DNA from: Spirochaetota bacterium
GTDB taxonomy: Bacteria; Spirochaetota; Spirochaetia; Treponematales; UBA12059
Direction: 5' to 3'
Assembly (NCBI GenBank): GCA_029547205.1
Contig: JAKPPT010000072.1
Coordinates: 62,001-126,000, forward strand
Length of the DNA stretch: 64,000 nt
Positions within the stretch are counted from its first letter, which is position 1. Every line of letters starts with the position of its first letter. The notes under the pieces were generated by a model. That model made no database searches. It had not been told where the DNA came from and saw only the letters and a list, made by a program, of their open reading frames with translations. Made by a program: the position numbers and the translations under genes. Shown here piece after piece: positions 26,130 to 35,161 of this stretch.

Positions 26130-26815
26130 GAATTTCCTCCAAAACGACGTTCTCGCCTTGAAAAGTCATATATTGCATTGTAATAATCTTCTTTAGAAAA
26201 ATCGGGCCAAAGTTTGTTAGAAAAATATAATTCTGTATATGCAGATTGCCAGAGTAAAAAATTAGACAATCGAAGTTCTCCACCTGTTCTGATAATAAGG
26301 TCTGGATCTGGTAGATCTGGATGATCTAAAGCTGATGCAATAGTTTCTTCGGTGATTTTGCTATTCTGATTAATAAGTTTTTGTACAGCTCGTACAATTT
26401 CATTTCTTCCACCATAGTTAATCGCAAGGTTTACTGTTAGTGCTGTATGGCTTTTAGTAATTTCACTTACTTCATCTAGTGCTTCTTTAACGGCTTGAGG
26501 CAAATTATCTCGTATACCCGAATGAATAACTCGAATCTTATGCTCGTTATAAAAAGGGATTTCATTTCGAAGACTACCTGGAATAAGGTTCATTAAAAAA
26601 CCAACTTCATCTTGAGTTCTTTTCCAGTTTTCAGTACTAAAAGTATAGAGCGATAAAAATTTAATTCCTAAATTGAGGGTGTCCAACACGATTCGCCTGG
26701 CTATTTTAAGTCCCTCTTTATGCCCTTCAGTACGTGGCAAGCCGCGGGCTTTTGCCCATCGGCCATTACCATCCATAATTATTCCAACATGAAGGGGAAC
26801 GTTGCTGATATCCAT
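26126..26815 (-). CDS. uppS: Undecaprenyl diphosphate synthase (isoprenyl transferase)
   Basis: A 229-residue cis-prenyltransferase that makes the C55 lipid carrier for cell-wall synthesis. Visible motifs are HVGIIMDGNGRWAKARGLPR with catalytic Asp15, FLSLYTFSTENWKR, NLAINYGGRNEI, and DLIIRTGGELRLSNFLLWQ followed by YTELYF. The length is typical (about 230-250). It lies 1 base after frr and overlaps cdsA by 4 bases, so the frr-uppS-cdsA-rseP run is very likely one operon. Confidence 0.95.
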   Translation of the reverse strand: MDISNVPLHVGIIMDGNGRWAKARGLPRTEGHKEGLKIARRIVLDTLNLGIKFLSLYTFSTENWKRTQDEVGFLMNLIPGSLRNEIPFYNEHKIRVIHSGIRDNLPQAVKEALDEVSEITKSHTALTVNLAINYGGRNEIVRAVQKLINQNSKITEETIASALDHPDLPDPDLIIRTGGELRLSNFLLWQSAYTELYFSNKLWPDFSKEDYYNAIYDFSRRERRFGGNS

Positions 26816-26816
26816 A

Positions 26817-27368
26817 TTAGACTTCCATTATTTCTTTTTCTTTTTCTTCTAATATTTTATTGATTTGGCTAATATAGTTATCAGTTAATTTTTGAAGTTC
26901 ATCTTCAAGTTTCTTCAATGCGTCTTCAGAAAGACCAGAATCTTTTTTCTTTTTTATTTCTTCAATGCTGTCGCGTCTAATATTGCGTATGCCAACACGG
27001 GATTGTTCTGCGCTTGCTTTTGCATTTTTGACTAATTCTTTACGTCGTTCTTCAGTTAGCGGTGGAACAACAATACGAATTACTTTTCCATCGTTAGAAG
27101 GATTTATACCAAGTTCCGATTTTTGTATAGCCTTTTCAATTTCGGGAAGCAATGCTTTATCCCATGGCTGAATCACAATTGTTCTGCTATCCTGAACCGA
27201 AACAGAAGCAACCTGGTTAAGTGGTGATTTTTGCCCATAGTAATCAACACGAATTTTATCAAGAAGGGCAGGGCTTGCACGACCGGTTCGCAAGCTGGAA
27301 AATTCATCTTTAAGCGCATTGATAGTTTTTTTCATGCGCTCTTCACAATTTTTCTTAATATCTTCCAT
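26817..27368 (-). CDS. frr: Ribosome recycling factor
   Basis: A 183-residue RRF, which splits post-termination ribosomes together with EF-G. The sequence follows the family throughout: LRTGRASPALLDKIRVDYYG, SPLNQVASVSV, then IQPWDKALLPEIEKAIQKSE and PPLTEERRKELVK. The last 60 residues form the long C-terminal helix rich in Glu and Lys. A hairpin terminator or attenuator at 27406-27436 separates it from tsf. Confidence 0.96.
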   Translation of the reverse strand: MEDIKKNCEERMKKTINALKDEFSSLRTGRASPALLDKIRVDYYGQKSPLNQVASVSVQDSRTIVIQPWDKALLPEIEKAIQKSELGINPSNDGKVIRIVVPPLTEERRKELVKNAKASAEQSRVGIRNIRRDSIEEIKKKKDSGLSEDALKKLEDELQKLTDNYISQINKILEEKEKEIMEV

Positions 27369-27405
27369 TTCTTTGTCCTTTCATTTCGATTAAAACAGGA
27401 AAATT

Positions 27406-27436
27406 AAAAGCAGACAGAAGACATCTGTCTGCTTTT
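27406..27436 (-). terminator. Intrinsic terminator or attenuator between tsf and frr
   Basis: A 13-base perfect stem (AAAAGCAGACAGA with its complement) closes a 5-base loop (AGACA). On the minus strand it is followed by TTTTAATTTTCC. It would end or reduce rpsB-tsf transcription before frr. The A-rich 5' arm also gives a T-run on the plus strand, but no plus-strand gene ends here. Confidence 0.75.
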
Positions 27437-27448
27437 TTAATTTACCAG

Positions 27449-28300
27449 TTAGTTCGAAACGCCAACTTTAATATAAACAAAATCGGTTATAGAAACTTCA
27501 CAACTATTCTTTTTCCCGAAATCTGCTAAAACTGCTGATACTTTTTGTTTTTCATCGTAAACATATCCCTGTTCAAGCAGACAAATTTCGGAAAGCAATT
27601 TATTAACCTTGCCTTTTACGATACCTTCGATCACATTAGCAGGCTTGCTTTTCATTTTTTCATCATTTTCTGTTTGTTTATGGAAAATTTCTTCCTGCTC
27701 TTTAACCCAATTTTTATCAGCATGTGCAGGAGAGAGGAAAAGCGGATTAAATGAAGCTACATGAATAGCAAGCTTATGGAGTAAATCAGTAAATTCTGGA
27801 TTTGTTGCAATGCTCGGATTGCTTACTTTTGCTTTCACTACAGTGCCAATAGTACCATTGTGAATATAGGAATTGATATATTCGTCATTGTTTGCAGTGA
27901 CTAATTTAACAGCTTTGAGTGTGATATTTTCTTTAATTACACTGGCAATATCTTTAACCATATTTTCAATATCAGCATTTGGAGCAGACCAATTTTTTTC
28001 AAGGCAGGTCTCTGCAATTTTCTGTCCCTGTTTAATAAAGTCAGCATTACGTGCCACAAAATCGGTTTCGCAATCAATTTCTACAAGAGCAATTTTTTTG
28101 TTGTCTCCAGCAATAAAGATTCTTCCTTCATTAGTTGCTCTTCCTGCACGTTTCTCTACGCCAGCAAGACCCCATTCTTTGAGCAATTTTTCAGCTTTTG
28201 CAAGATCGCCATTTGATTCACCCAGCGCTTTTTTGCAGTCAAGAATGCCTGCACCTGTTTTTTCACGAAGTGTTTTTATGTCATTAACATTGAATTCCAT
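27449..28300 (-). CDS. tsf: Elongation factor Ts
   Basis: A 283-residue nucleotide exchange factor for EF-Tu. The N-terminal domain has the signature TLREKTGAGILDCKKALGES and the following KRAGRATNEGRI. The core contains the TDFVARN motif that contacts EF-Tu. The length is typical. It lies 11 bases downstream of rpsB and is followed by a hairpin that separates it from frr. Confidence 0.96.
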   Translation of the reverse strand: MEFNVNDIKTLREKTGAGILDCKKALGESNGDLAKAEKLLKEWGLAGVEKRAGRATNEGRIFIAGDNKKIALVEIDCETDFVARNADFIKQGQKIAETCLEKNWSAPNADIENMVKDIASVIKENITLKAVKLVTANNDEYINSYIHNGTIGTVVKAKVSNPSIATNPEFTDLLHKLAIHVASFNPLFLSPAHADKNWVKEQEEIFHKQTENDEKMKSKPANVIEGIVKGKVNKLLSEICLLEQGYVYDEKQKVSAVLADFGKKNSCEVSITDFVYIKVGVSN

Positions 28301-28311
28301 AGTTCTATCCT

Positions 28312-29157
28312 TTATTTTGTTTCGTAGAATTTGTCTTCATCAAAATTGTCATCTGCTATTGCAGCTGTGTCTTCCTGTTTGTTCGGTACATAGTTTGCAG
28401 GATCAACTTCAACATCTTCATCTGCAAGAATAGCTCCACCTTCAATAGTTTCATCTTCTGGAAGACTCTCAATAATTTTAAGGCCAGTTTCGCTTTCTGC
28501 TTCAATTACTGCATTGGCAATTATTTGTGTAAAAAGAGAGATGGATCTGATGGCATCATCATTACCAGGAATTGGATAATCAATACCTTCAGGATTGCAA
28601 TTGGTATCGACTACAGCAATAACAGGTATACCGAGCTTTTTTGCTTCTGCAACTGCAATGGCTTCTTTGCGGGTATCAATAACAAATAAAACACCAGGAA
28701 GTTTGGTCATTCCTTTGATGCCTTTAAGATTTTTTTCTAGTTTTTGTTTTTCTTTCAGGAGCTGCGCCTGTTCTTTTTTTGTAAGTGTTGAAAAGTCTTC
28801 TTTTTCAAGCTTTACATAACGATCAATTGATTTACGAACTGTTGCAAAGTTGGTGAGCATACCGCCAAGCCATCTATTGGTGACATAAAACTGTTCACAG
28901 CGTTCTGCTTCTTTCTGAATAGCCTGCTGTGCTTGTTTTTTAGTTCCAACAAACAGCACTGATTTGCCTGAAGCTACAGTTTTTCGAACAACTTCATAGG
29001 CATCTTTAATTGCTTGAATGGTTTTCTGAAGGTCAATAATGTGAATACCATTGCGTTCAGAAAAAATAAATTTTTTCATTCGTGGGTCCCAGCGTTTAAC
29101 CTGGTGACCAAAATGAACACCTGCTTCGAGCAGGCTCTTCATGGTTACTACAGCCAT
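28312..29157 (-). CDS. rpsB: 30S ribosomal protein S2
   Basis: A 281-residue S2. It begins with [20 protein letters not shown], the family signature, and continues with [28 protein letters not shown] and [18 protein letters not shown]. The last 40 residues are strongly acidic, a spirochaete-like extension over the E. coli protein (241). GGGAGG lies just before the ATG, and a structured leader is found upstream at 29204-29243. Confidence 0.96.
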   Translation of the reverse strand: MAVVTMKSLLEAGVHFGHQVKRWDPRMKKFIFSERNGIHIIDLQKTIQAIKDAYEVVRKTVASGKSVLFVGTKKQAQQAIQKEAERCEQFYVTNRWLGGMLTNFATVRKSIDRYVKLEKEDFSTLTKKEQAQLLKEKQKLEKNLKGIKGMTKLPGVLFVIDTRKEAIAVAEAKKLGIPVIAVVDTNCNPEGIDYPIPGNDDAIRSISLFTQIIANAVIEAESETGLKIIESLPEDETIEGGAILADEDVEVDPANYVPNKQEDTAAIADDNFDEDKFYETK

Positions 29158-29203
29158 GATGTTCCTCCCTTGTCCTTGTTTGGACTTCCTTCGTTATTTC
29201 TCA

Positions 29204-29243
29204 TTGCCAGAGGCAACGGAGTATTGGTGCTTATTGCACCGAT
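29204..29243 (-). promoter_or_regulatory. Structured 5' leader of rpsB (candidate autoregulatory RNA)
   Basis: Two short hairpins lie side by side in the 118-base gap upstream of rpsB. One is TTGCC-AGA-GGCAA (29204-29216). The other is a GGTGC/GCACC stem extended by A-T and G-U pairs (29223-29243). rpsB leaders bind S2 for feedback control in several bacteria. I found no known consensus here, so only the position and pairing support the idea. Confidence 0.3.
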
Positions 29244-29275
29244 AAATTAGCAGTTCCTATGTTTGACTAGGTAAC

Positions 29276-29905
29276 TTACTGTGCAGCATTTCCCCACTGT
29301 TCCATGGATGGATAGCCACTCCGAACAAGAATGCCATAAAAATCACAAATTGGCAAGCCCATGACACAGCTATATGAGCCTTTTATGTGATGGATGAAGC
29401 AACCACCTTTTCCTTGTATTCTGTATGCTGCTGCTACACCTTTCCATTCGTTGGTAGCTAAATATGCATCGATCGTTGCTGGTGACATTTGTGTAAAATA
29501 TACTTCTGTTCTATTTACGGTTGTATGTACTGAGTTTTCAGTAACATTAATAATCGCAATGCCTGTCCATACAAGGTGCATTCTTCCTGAGAGCTGTATG
29601 AGCATTGCTTTAGCTTCGTTGTAGTCTGCAGGTTTCCCAAGAATGATTGGGCTTGTATTGGTCTCTGCTGGAATTTCAACAAGTGTATCTGCTCCTATAA
29701 TCCAGCCACTTTGTATGCCATACTGTTGCGCTGCAAGCTTTGCTTTATGAACAGCCAGGAGTTCAACACGTTTCGATACTGATTCATGATCAAAAATTGA
29801 TTCGTCGGCATCTACAGGACATGTTATAAAATTTAATCCAAGAGTGCGGAGCAATTCTTCGCGACGGGGAGAAGCACTCGCAAGGTACAAATCAAATGTT
29901 TCCAT
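29276..29905 (-). CDS. maf: Maf-like nucleoside triphosphate pyrophosphatase
   Basis: A 209-residue Maf/YhdE protein that hydrolyses non-canonical or canonical NTPs to NMPs. It starts METFDLYLASASPRREELL, containing the SxSPRR motif, and continues with IGADTLVEIP (the catalytic Asp region) and a GKPADYNEAKAMLIQLSG-type helix. A start 10 codons upstream is possible but would overlap the reductase gene. The ATG at 29905 lies 2 bases after the preceding stop, which suggests coupled re-initiation. The residues that distinguish the dTTP and UTP subfamilies were not resolved. Confidence 0.9.
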   Translation of the reverse strand: METFDLYLASASPRREELLRTLGLNFITCPVDADESIFDHESVSKRVELLAVHKAKLAAQQYGIQSGWIIGADTLVEIPAETNTSPIILGKPADYNEAKAMLIQLSGRMHLVWTGIAIINVTENSVHTTVNRTEVYFTQMSPATIDAYLATNEWKGVAAAYRIQGKGGCFIHHIKGSYSCVMGLPICDFYGILVRSGYPSMEQWGNAAQ

Positions 29906-29907
29906 GT

Positions 29908-30897
29908 TTAGCCGAATATTCCTCCAAATTGACATTCTCGTGAAAGCTCATCAAGCTTTTTAATGTCATGTTTATCAAGCGCAAAAAGCATGGCTCTGCA
30001 GTTTTGTTCTGCATGTGAAAGCTTAGTAGCTCCAGGAATTACAAAAACAGTATCTCCATTATAGTGCAAAAGCCAGTTGAGAGCTATTTCACCCGGAGTC
30101 ACAGAGTATGATTGCGCCATTGATTTGAGTGCGGCTATGAGCTTTTCAGTTCGCTTAAGTCCATTTTTTGAAAACATTGGCATGTATTTTCTAAAACCAG
30201 GTCGGTCATGAATAATGCCAGGGTTGTCATGGAATTTACCTGTTAATAATCCCTGTGCTAGTGGTGAATATGCAATAATGCTGATACCCAGCTCCTTAGC
30301 TGCCGCAATGGTTCCATCAAAATCAGGAAAACGTTGTACAAGATTATATCGAACTTGATTAGAAACGAGTGTGAATCCCTCATTCTTTAGAATGGTATGA
30401 GCTTTTCGAAGCTGTGCAGCGCTAAAGTTTGAAACACCGACATTTCTAATATCACCACGGCGCATGAGTTCAGCCATTGCTTTCATCTCTCCCTTGCGGG
30501 TCGAGAATCCCCATGGCATATGAACCTGGTAAAGATCAATTGGCCAGTTTTTTAGTGCCTGTTTGCGAGCATCAATTGTGGTTACGATTGATCGGGATGT
30601 TCGACCAACGGGATACCATTTTGTTGCTATAATGACATCACCAGGTTTTTTATTATTAGCTTCAAGTGCGGTTACAAGAGATGTTTCACTTTTACCCCAG
30701 CCATAAATCTCGGCAGTATCAAACCAGGTTATACCGCCCCTCAGACTTGTTGCAACGATGGCATTGATATCTTCTTGAGGGAGACTTGTCCAGAATTTTC
30801 CTCCAATACCGTTTCCTTGCGAAAACTGCCAGCATCCTAAGCCTATCGGGCTCAGCATTAAGTTGCTGGCTCCAAGTTGACGTAATTGTATGCTCAT
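29908..30897 (-). CDS. Aldo/keto reductase family protein
   Basis: A 329-residue (alpha/beta)8-barrel NADPH-dependent oxidoreductase. The catalytic tetrad is visible: Asp and Tyr in ITWFDTAEIYGWGKSE, Lys in VIIATKWYP, and His in LYQVHMPWG. NADP-binding segments include SNQVRYNL, IAYSPLAQGLLTGKF and the C-terminal IPGATKLSHAEQN. It resembles the voltage-gated-channel beta-subunit-like and YghZ-type reductases. The natural substrate cannot be read from sequence. It starts 2 bases after the radical SAM gene and is followed 2 bases later by maf. Confidence 0.9.
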   Translation of the reverse strand: MSIQLRQLGASNLMLSPIGLGCWQFSQGNGIGGKFWTSLPQEDINAIVATSLRGGITWFDTAEIYGWGKSETSLVTALEANNKKPGDVIIATKWYPVGRTSRSIVTTIDARKQALKNWPIDLYQVHMPWGFSTRKGEMKAMAELMRRGDIRNVGVSNFSAAQLRKAHTILKNEGFTLVSNQVRYNLVQRFPDFDGTIAAAKELGISIIAYSPLAQGLLTGKFHDNPGIIHDRPGFRKYMPMFSKNGLKRTEKLIAALKSMAQSYSVTPGEIALNWLLHYNGDTVFVIPGATKLSHAEQNCRAMLFALDKHDIKKLDELSRECQFGGIFG

Positions 30898-30899
30898 AT

Positions 30900-32090
30900 T
30901 TAATAACCCTTAACTTTCTTGCCAAAAAGCATATTTTGATAACACCGCACACAACCTGGGAAAATGCCTTCTGGTGCATTTTTTAATTCGTTTCGGAACT
31001 TTTGTGCGCGTTCTCCGTTCCATATAGTATAAAAATCGCTCTCCATAATATTACCAATAATATAATCAGGATAGTCAGCACAAAAATGAACATTGCCGTT
31101 ATAATCAAAATTAACCTGGCACCATGGTACTCTGCATTCATGTCTGACAATCTTTTCGAGATCTGCATAGTATTCAGTTGTTTTATCGGGATTGAGAGCA
31201 GGTACGGTAATTATTGGATAACCTGGTTTCAATGCATGAACTTTTTTGAGAATTTCTGAAAATTTGTGTCCGTCAATTCCTTCATTATAGCCTGTATTGA
31301 ATCCTTCAAGACAGCGGATATCGCAATCAAGATGTTCTTTCATGTATGCTCGCTGCTTGGCAATGATCGTATCATTTGTATAGGTACCAAGATTAATAAT
31401 GTGCCATGCAAGATTAAATTCTTTCATCGCAGCGGTCAATTGATCAAGGTACATGTAATTCATGTTAGAAACAGTTGTAACAATTCCCATATAGGGAAGA
31501 TGTGATTTGTATTTCTTTTTCATTTCATTGATAGCTTTAAAACCTGCAATGACCCTGTCATATGAGCCGTCACCGCGGATTTTGTCATTGACATCTCTAA
31601 ATCCATCAAGAGAAACAAACAGTGCATGCCATTTATTCTTTACAATACGCTCAGCGTTTTTTTCCAGGAATGTACCGTTCGTATTAACAGAAAGCATAGA
31701 ACCTTTTTGTGTTATATATTCAGCAAAGTCCATAAAATTAGGATATAAAAACGGTTCGCCTCCCCATATATAATACATTGGGTTATCTTTTTTTAATTCA
31801 TCTACGAGTTTGAAATATCGCTCAATAGGAACAAGCTTTTTTGATTCTTCTGCAGCATACGATCCTTTGAGTACTCCACTAACGCCACGCTGGTTACACA
31901 TGAGACAGCGCAGATTACAGAGCGGGGTTATGCGGAAATACACAAGAGCTAACTCTTTTGTTTTACCTTTATAAAAGTTTCTGTCTATAATATTTGATTT
32001 ATACATTTTACCAAATGAATAAGCAGTATGTAATGCAAAATCAGGGTTATGGAAAAGCATTTTCCAGACAATGGAAAAATTAGTTTTCAT
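30900..32090 (-). CDS. Radical SAM/SPASM-domain protein
   Basis: A 396-residue radical SAM enzyme of unknown substrate. The cluster motif is TPLCNLRCLMCNQRG (CxxxCxxC), followed by the GGEPFLYP segment of the barrel. The C-terminal third has a SPASM/twitch-like cysteine set: CRVPWCQVNFDYNGNVHFC, then PGCVRCYQ. Such domains hold extra 4Fe-4S clusters in enzymes that modify peptides, proteins or sugars. No short precursor-peptide gene was seen in the 186 bases upstream. AAAGGA lies before the ATG. It probably forms an operon with the reductase and maf. Confidence 0.85.
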   Translation of the reverse strand: MKTNFSIVWKMLFHNPDFALHTAYSFGKMYKSNIIDRNFYKGKTKELALVYFRITPLCNLRCLMCNQRGVSGVLKGSYAAEESKKLVPIERYFKLVDELKKDNPMYYIWGGEPFLYPNFMDFAEYITQKGSMLSVNTNGTFLEKNAERIVKNKWHALFVSLDGFRDVNDKIRGDGSYDRVIAGFKAINEMKKKYKSHLPYMGIVTTVSNMNYMYLDQLTAAMKEFNLAWHIINLGTYTNDTIIAKQRAYMKEHLDCDIRCLEGFNTGYNEGIDGHKFSEILKKVHALKPGYPIITVPALNPDKTTEYYADLEKIVRHECRVPWCQVNFDYNGNVHFCADYPDYIIGNIMESDFYTIWNGERAQKFRNELKNAPEGIFPGCVRCYQNMLFGKKVKGY

Positions 32091-32241
32091 AGAAAATTCC
32101 TTTCGGTTTATAATGAGTTCTGAAAACTCCCAGAACAGCTTAAAAAAGCGTTATACATAATAATATGATGAATGATAAATGGTCAACTGTTTCAATTTTT
32201 AACACTATACACAAAATAACTATTTAAGCTAGAAACACCTC

Positions 32242-32271
32242 TTGAATTTTTTTCTTTTTTCATAGTAAAAC
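32242..32271 (+). promoter_or_regulatory. Possible leaderless promoter of purB
   Basis: TTGAAT (32242-32247) and TAAAAC (32266-32271) are separated by 18 bases, and the -10 ends 5 bases before ATG 32277. The boxes match the consensus at 4 and 3 of 6 positions. No Shine-Dalgarno sequence is present. Confidence 0.3.
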
Positions 32272-32276
32272 TATAC

Positions 32277-33707
32277 ATGCAGTCACGTAATATTTTTGAG
32301 AACTTATCCCCCCTCGATCATCGATATTGGCTTTCTAACGAATCGTTATTTACAAAGCTTTCCTATTATCTATCTGAAGATGGAGCTGTGCGCTATTGCG
32401 CACGTGCTGAGCTTGCGCTTATCTGTGCTCACTGTGCTATGCGAGGTATCGACATTGCTCCTTATAAGACACAGCTTGATTCACTTGTAGATGAACTAGA
32501 TGTCGATGCAGTCTATCGTGAAGAAGAAAAAACAAAACATAATATACGAGCACTCGTTAATGTTCTTCAGAAACTCATTCCGGAATCATTAGCTCCTCTT
32601 GTGCATCTTGGTGCTACGAGTGTTGATATTTTAGATACGGCATTTTCCTGTAGAATTCGGGATGCTGTACAAAATGTTGTTCTCCCACTTTTAGCAGAAC
32701 TTGTAGAGAGTATTAGTACCCTTGCACTACGAGAAGCCGACACACCGCAAATAGGTAGAACGCATGGACAGCATGCAGTGCCCATTACCTTTGGTTTTGC
32801 GCTTGCAGAATACGTATCACGGCTTGGGAAAACGCTTGAACGCATTGATATAGCGTCAAAAAATCTTCGCGGTAAACTGGCTGGAGCAACGGGCTCATAT
32901 AATGCTTTATCAATGCTCTATAAAGAACCGGAGCGCATTGAAGCACTCTATCTTGAACAGCTTGGGTTATTGCCAAGTGAACATGCAACACAGCTTGTTG
33001 AGCCGGAGTACCTCTTGCATGTACTACTGGAGATAAATTGCGCTTTTGGTATCATTGCAAATCTTGCAGACGATTTTAGAAACCTTCAGCGCACCGAGAT
33101 TGATGAAATCCGTGAAGGATTTGCAAAGACACAGGTTGGTTCTTCCACTATGCCTCAAAAACGAAATCCCTGGAATTCCGAGCATGTAAAAAGTCTCTGG
33201 AAAACATTTGCTCCTCGCGTTACCACATTTTTTATGGATCAAATTTCAGAACATCAGCGTGACTTAACTAATTCAGCCAGTCAGCGTTTCATTGCTGAGT
33301 ATATTGCTGGTTTCTGTGCAGCATGTAATCGCATGTTGAGTGTCATAAACTCTCTTGCTGTTAATCGGGAAAAGATGTTCGAAAATATTAAGGTTTCGGG
33401 AGGGGCAGTACTGGCAGAACCTTCTTATATTCTTATTGCCGATAGCGGGAACCCTGAAGCTCATGAACTCGTGCGACGCATCACTCTGGAAATGGAAGAA
33501 AGACATTGCTCTTTTGAGGAAGCATTGGAAACTCATCCGGATATTAAAGAAATATTACATAAGCAGCTTGAAAAGCTCGGATATGAACCACGCTCTTTTT
33601 TTGCAAATCCAGCAAACTACAACGGCAGAGCAAGCCAAAAGGCTCAGACAATCGCCCGGAAATACCTGGATATTGCAGAAAAATACAAAAGTAAAGAGGT
33701 GAAATAG
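32277..33707 (+). CDS. purB: Adenylosuccinate lyase
   Basis: A 476-residue lyase that releases fumarate from adenylosuccinate to give AMP (and from SAICAR in the de novo pathway). The fumarase-superfamily signature is VGSSTMPQKRNPWNSEH. Other family segments are LGATSVDILDTA, IGRTHGQHAVPITFG and the QRFIAEYIAGF region. No Shine-Dalgarno sequence precedes the ATG. It is the first gene of the purB-guaB-purA-guaA operon; guaB follows without a gap. Confidence 0.95.
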   Translation: MQSRNIFENLSPLDHRYWLSNESLFTKLSYYLSEDGAVRYCARAELALICAHCAMRGIDIAPYKTQLDSLVDELDVDAVYREEEKTKHNIRALVNVLQKLIPESLAPLVHLGATSVDILDTAFSCRIRDAVQNVVLPLLAELVESISTLALREADTPQIGRTHGQHAVPITFGFALAEYVSRLGKTLERIDIASKNLRGKLAGATGSYNALSMLYKEPERIEALYLEQLGLLPSEHATQLVEPEYLLHVLLEINCAFGIIANLADDFRNLQRTEIDEIREGFAKTQVGSSTMPQKRNPWNSEHVKSLWKTFAPRVTTFFMDQISEHQRDLTNSASQRFIAEYIAGFCAACNRMLSVINSLAVNREKMFENIKVSGGAVLAEPSYILIADSGNPEAHELVRRITLEMEERHCSFEEALETHPDIKEILHKQLEKLGYEPRSFFANPANYNGRASQKAQTIARKYLDIAEKYKSKEVK

Positions 33708-35147
33708 ATGGAAATACAGGAAAGCCTTTCATATGACGATGTGCTGTTGCTGCCGGGTTATTCGGAGGTTTTACCTCGCGAAGTTAGAACTACATCAAGA
33801 CTTACAAGAGCTTTAACACTTAATGTTCCAATTATCAGTGCAGCAATGGATACAGTAACCGAATCGGAAATGGCAATTGCGCTTGCATTGCAGGGAGGTG
33901 CAGGAGTAATTCATCGCAACTTATCGCCTGAGCTTCAGGCTGATGAGGTACTTAAAGTAAAGCGATTTCTTAATTGGATTATTGAAAATCCTGTAACTAT
34001 CGAAGAAGATAGGACACTCCGTGATGTTTGGGCAATTATGGAGCGCAAAAAGGTGAGCGGTTTGCCTGTTATCAATAAAGATGGAGTGCTCGTTGGAATA
34101 ATAACGTCACGAGATTTGCGTTTTAGAAAGGATGAAACAAGCCTCGTGCGAGATGTTATGACTCGTGACCCGGTTATCTGTCATGGCGCACCGAGTGTTG
34201 AGGAAGCTCGAAAACAATTTGATACGCATAAAATCGAAAAGCTTCCCATAGTCGATGCTCATGGCAAACTTCAGGGTATGGTAACAGTTAAAGATATGGA
34301 AAAGCATGAACTGTATCCAAATGCAGCGCTTGATGCAAGCGGTAAACTCTTAGTTGGAGCTGCTGTATCGCCACAGGATTTTGAAATTAGAATTCCACTG
34401 CTGCTTGATGCTCGGTGCGATTTTGTTGCGCTCGATACAGCTCATGGAGATTCCAAAAATGTTATCGACGCTGTAAAAGCTATAAAGAAACGCTATCCAA
34501 TTCAAGTAATTGCAGGCAATGTCGCAACAAAAGAGGGTACACGACGCCTCATTGATGCTGGTGCAGATGCGATAAAAGTTGGAATAGGTCCCGGTTCTAT
34601 TTGTACAACACGCATTGTGGCTGGAATTGGCGTTGCGCAGTTTAGTGCCGTATACGATTGTGCAGAAGAGGCTGATAAGTCGAACATTCCTGTTATTGCT
34701 GATGGTGGTATAAAATATTCGGGGGATATAACAAAGGCAATTGGCGCAGGCGCTAGCACAGTAATGATAGGAAATCTTTTTGCTGGTCTTAAAGAAGCAC
34801 CTGGTAAAGAAATTATTTTTGATGGCCGCATTTACAAAGCATACCGTGGCATGGGTTCTCTTGGAGCGCTCCAGGATGGTGCTGGCGATAGGTATCAGAT
34901 AGGAAAAGATGAAACTCCTGTACCAGAAGGCATTGAAGGAAGGGTTCCCTATAAAGGTGAACTCAAAGACTTTCTCCATCAGCTTATAGCAGGGCTTAAA
35001 AAGGGCATGGGCTATACAGGATGCAAGACAATCGACGAACTCAGACAGTATCGTAGATTTGTTAAAATATCACCAGCTGGTCTCCGGGAAAGCCATGCGC
35101 ATGATATTACAATTACACAGGAAGCTCCTAACTATAGCAAGCAGTAA
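33708..35147 (+). CDS. guaB: Inosine-5'-monophosphate dehydrogenase
   Basis: A 479-residue enzyme that oxidises IMP to XMP, the first committed step to GMP. It begins [18 protein letters not shown], has two CBS domains at about 90-205 ([20 protein letters not shown] and [19 protein letters not shown]), and carries the catalytic loop [13 protein letters not shown] with the active-site Cys. The flap region has [19 protein letters not shown] lies upstream; the ATG follows the purB stop directly. Confidence 0.96.
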   Translation: MEIQESLSYDDVLLLPGYSEVLPREVRTTSRLTRALTLNVPIISAAMDTVTESEMAIALALQGGAGVIHRNLSPELQADEVLKVKRFLNWIIENPVTIEEDRTLRDVWAIMERKKVSGLPVINKDGVLVGIITSRDLRFRKDETSLVRDVMTRDPVICHGAPSVEEARKQFDTHKIEKLPIVDAHGKLQGMVTVKDMEKHELYPNAALDASGKLLVGAAVSPQDFEIRIPLLLDARCDFVALDTAHGDSKNVIDAVKAIKKRYPIQVIAGNVATKEGTRRLIDAGADAIKVGIGPGSICTTRIVAGIGVAQFSAVYDCAEEADKSNIPVIADGGIKYSGDITKAIGAGASTVMIGNLFAGLKEAPGKEIIFDGRIYKAYRGMGSLGALQDGAGDRYQIGKDETPVPEGIEGRVPYKGELKDFLHQLIAGLKKGMGYTGCKTIDELRQYRRFVKISPAGLRESHAHDITITQEAPNYSKQ

Positions 35148-35161
35148 GAAAGAGGGAAGCA

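Noticed and set aside
32091-32276. RiPP precursor peptide gene upstream of the radical SAM gene
   Set aside because: No short frame with a ribosome binding site and a plausible leader or core was seen.
34350-34979. 209-codon open frame antisense to guaB
   Set aside because: It is opposite a strong guaB gene, is Cys/Ser/Asn-rich without a domain and has no ribosome binding site.
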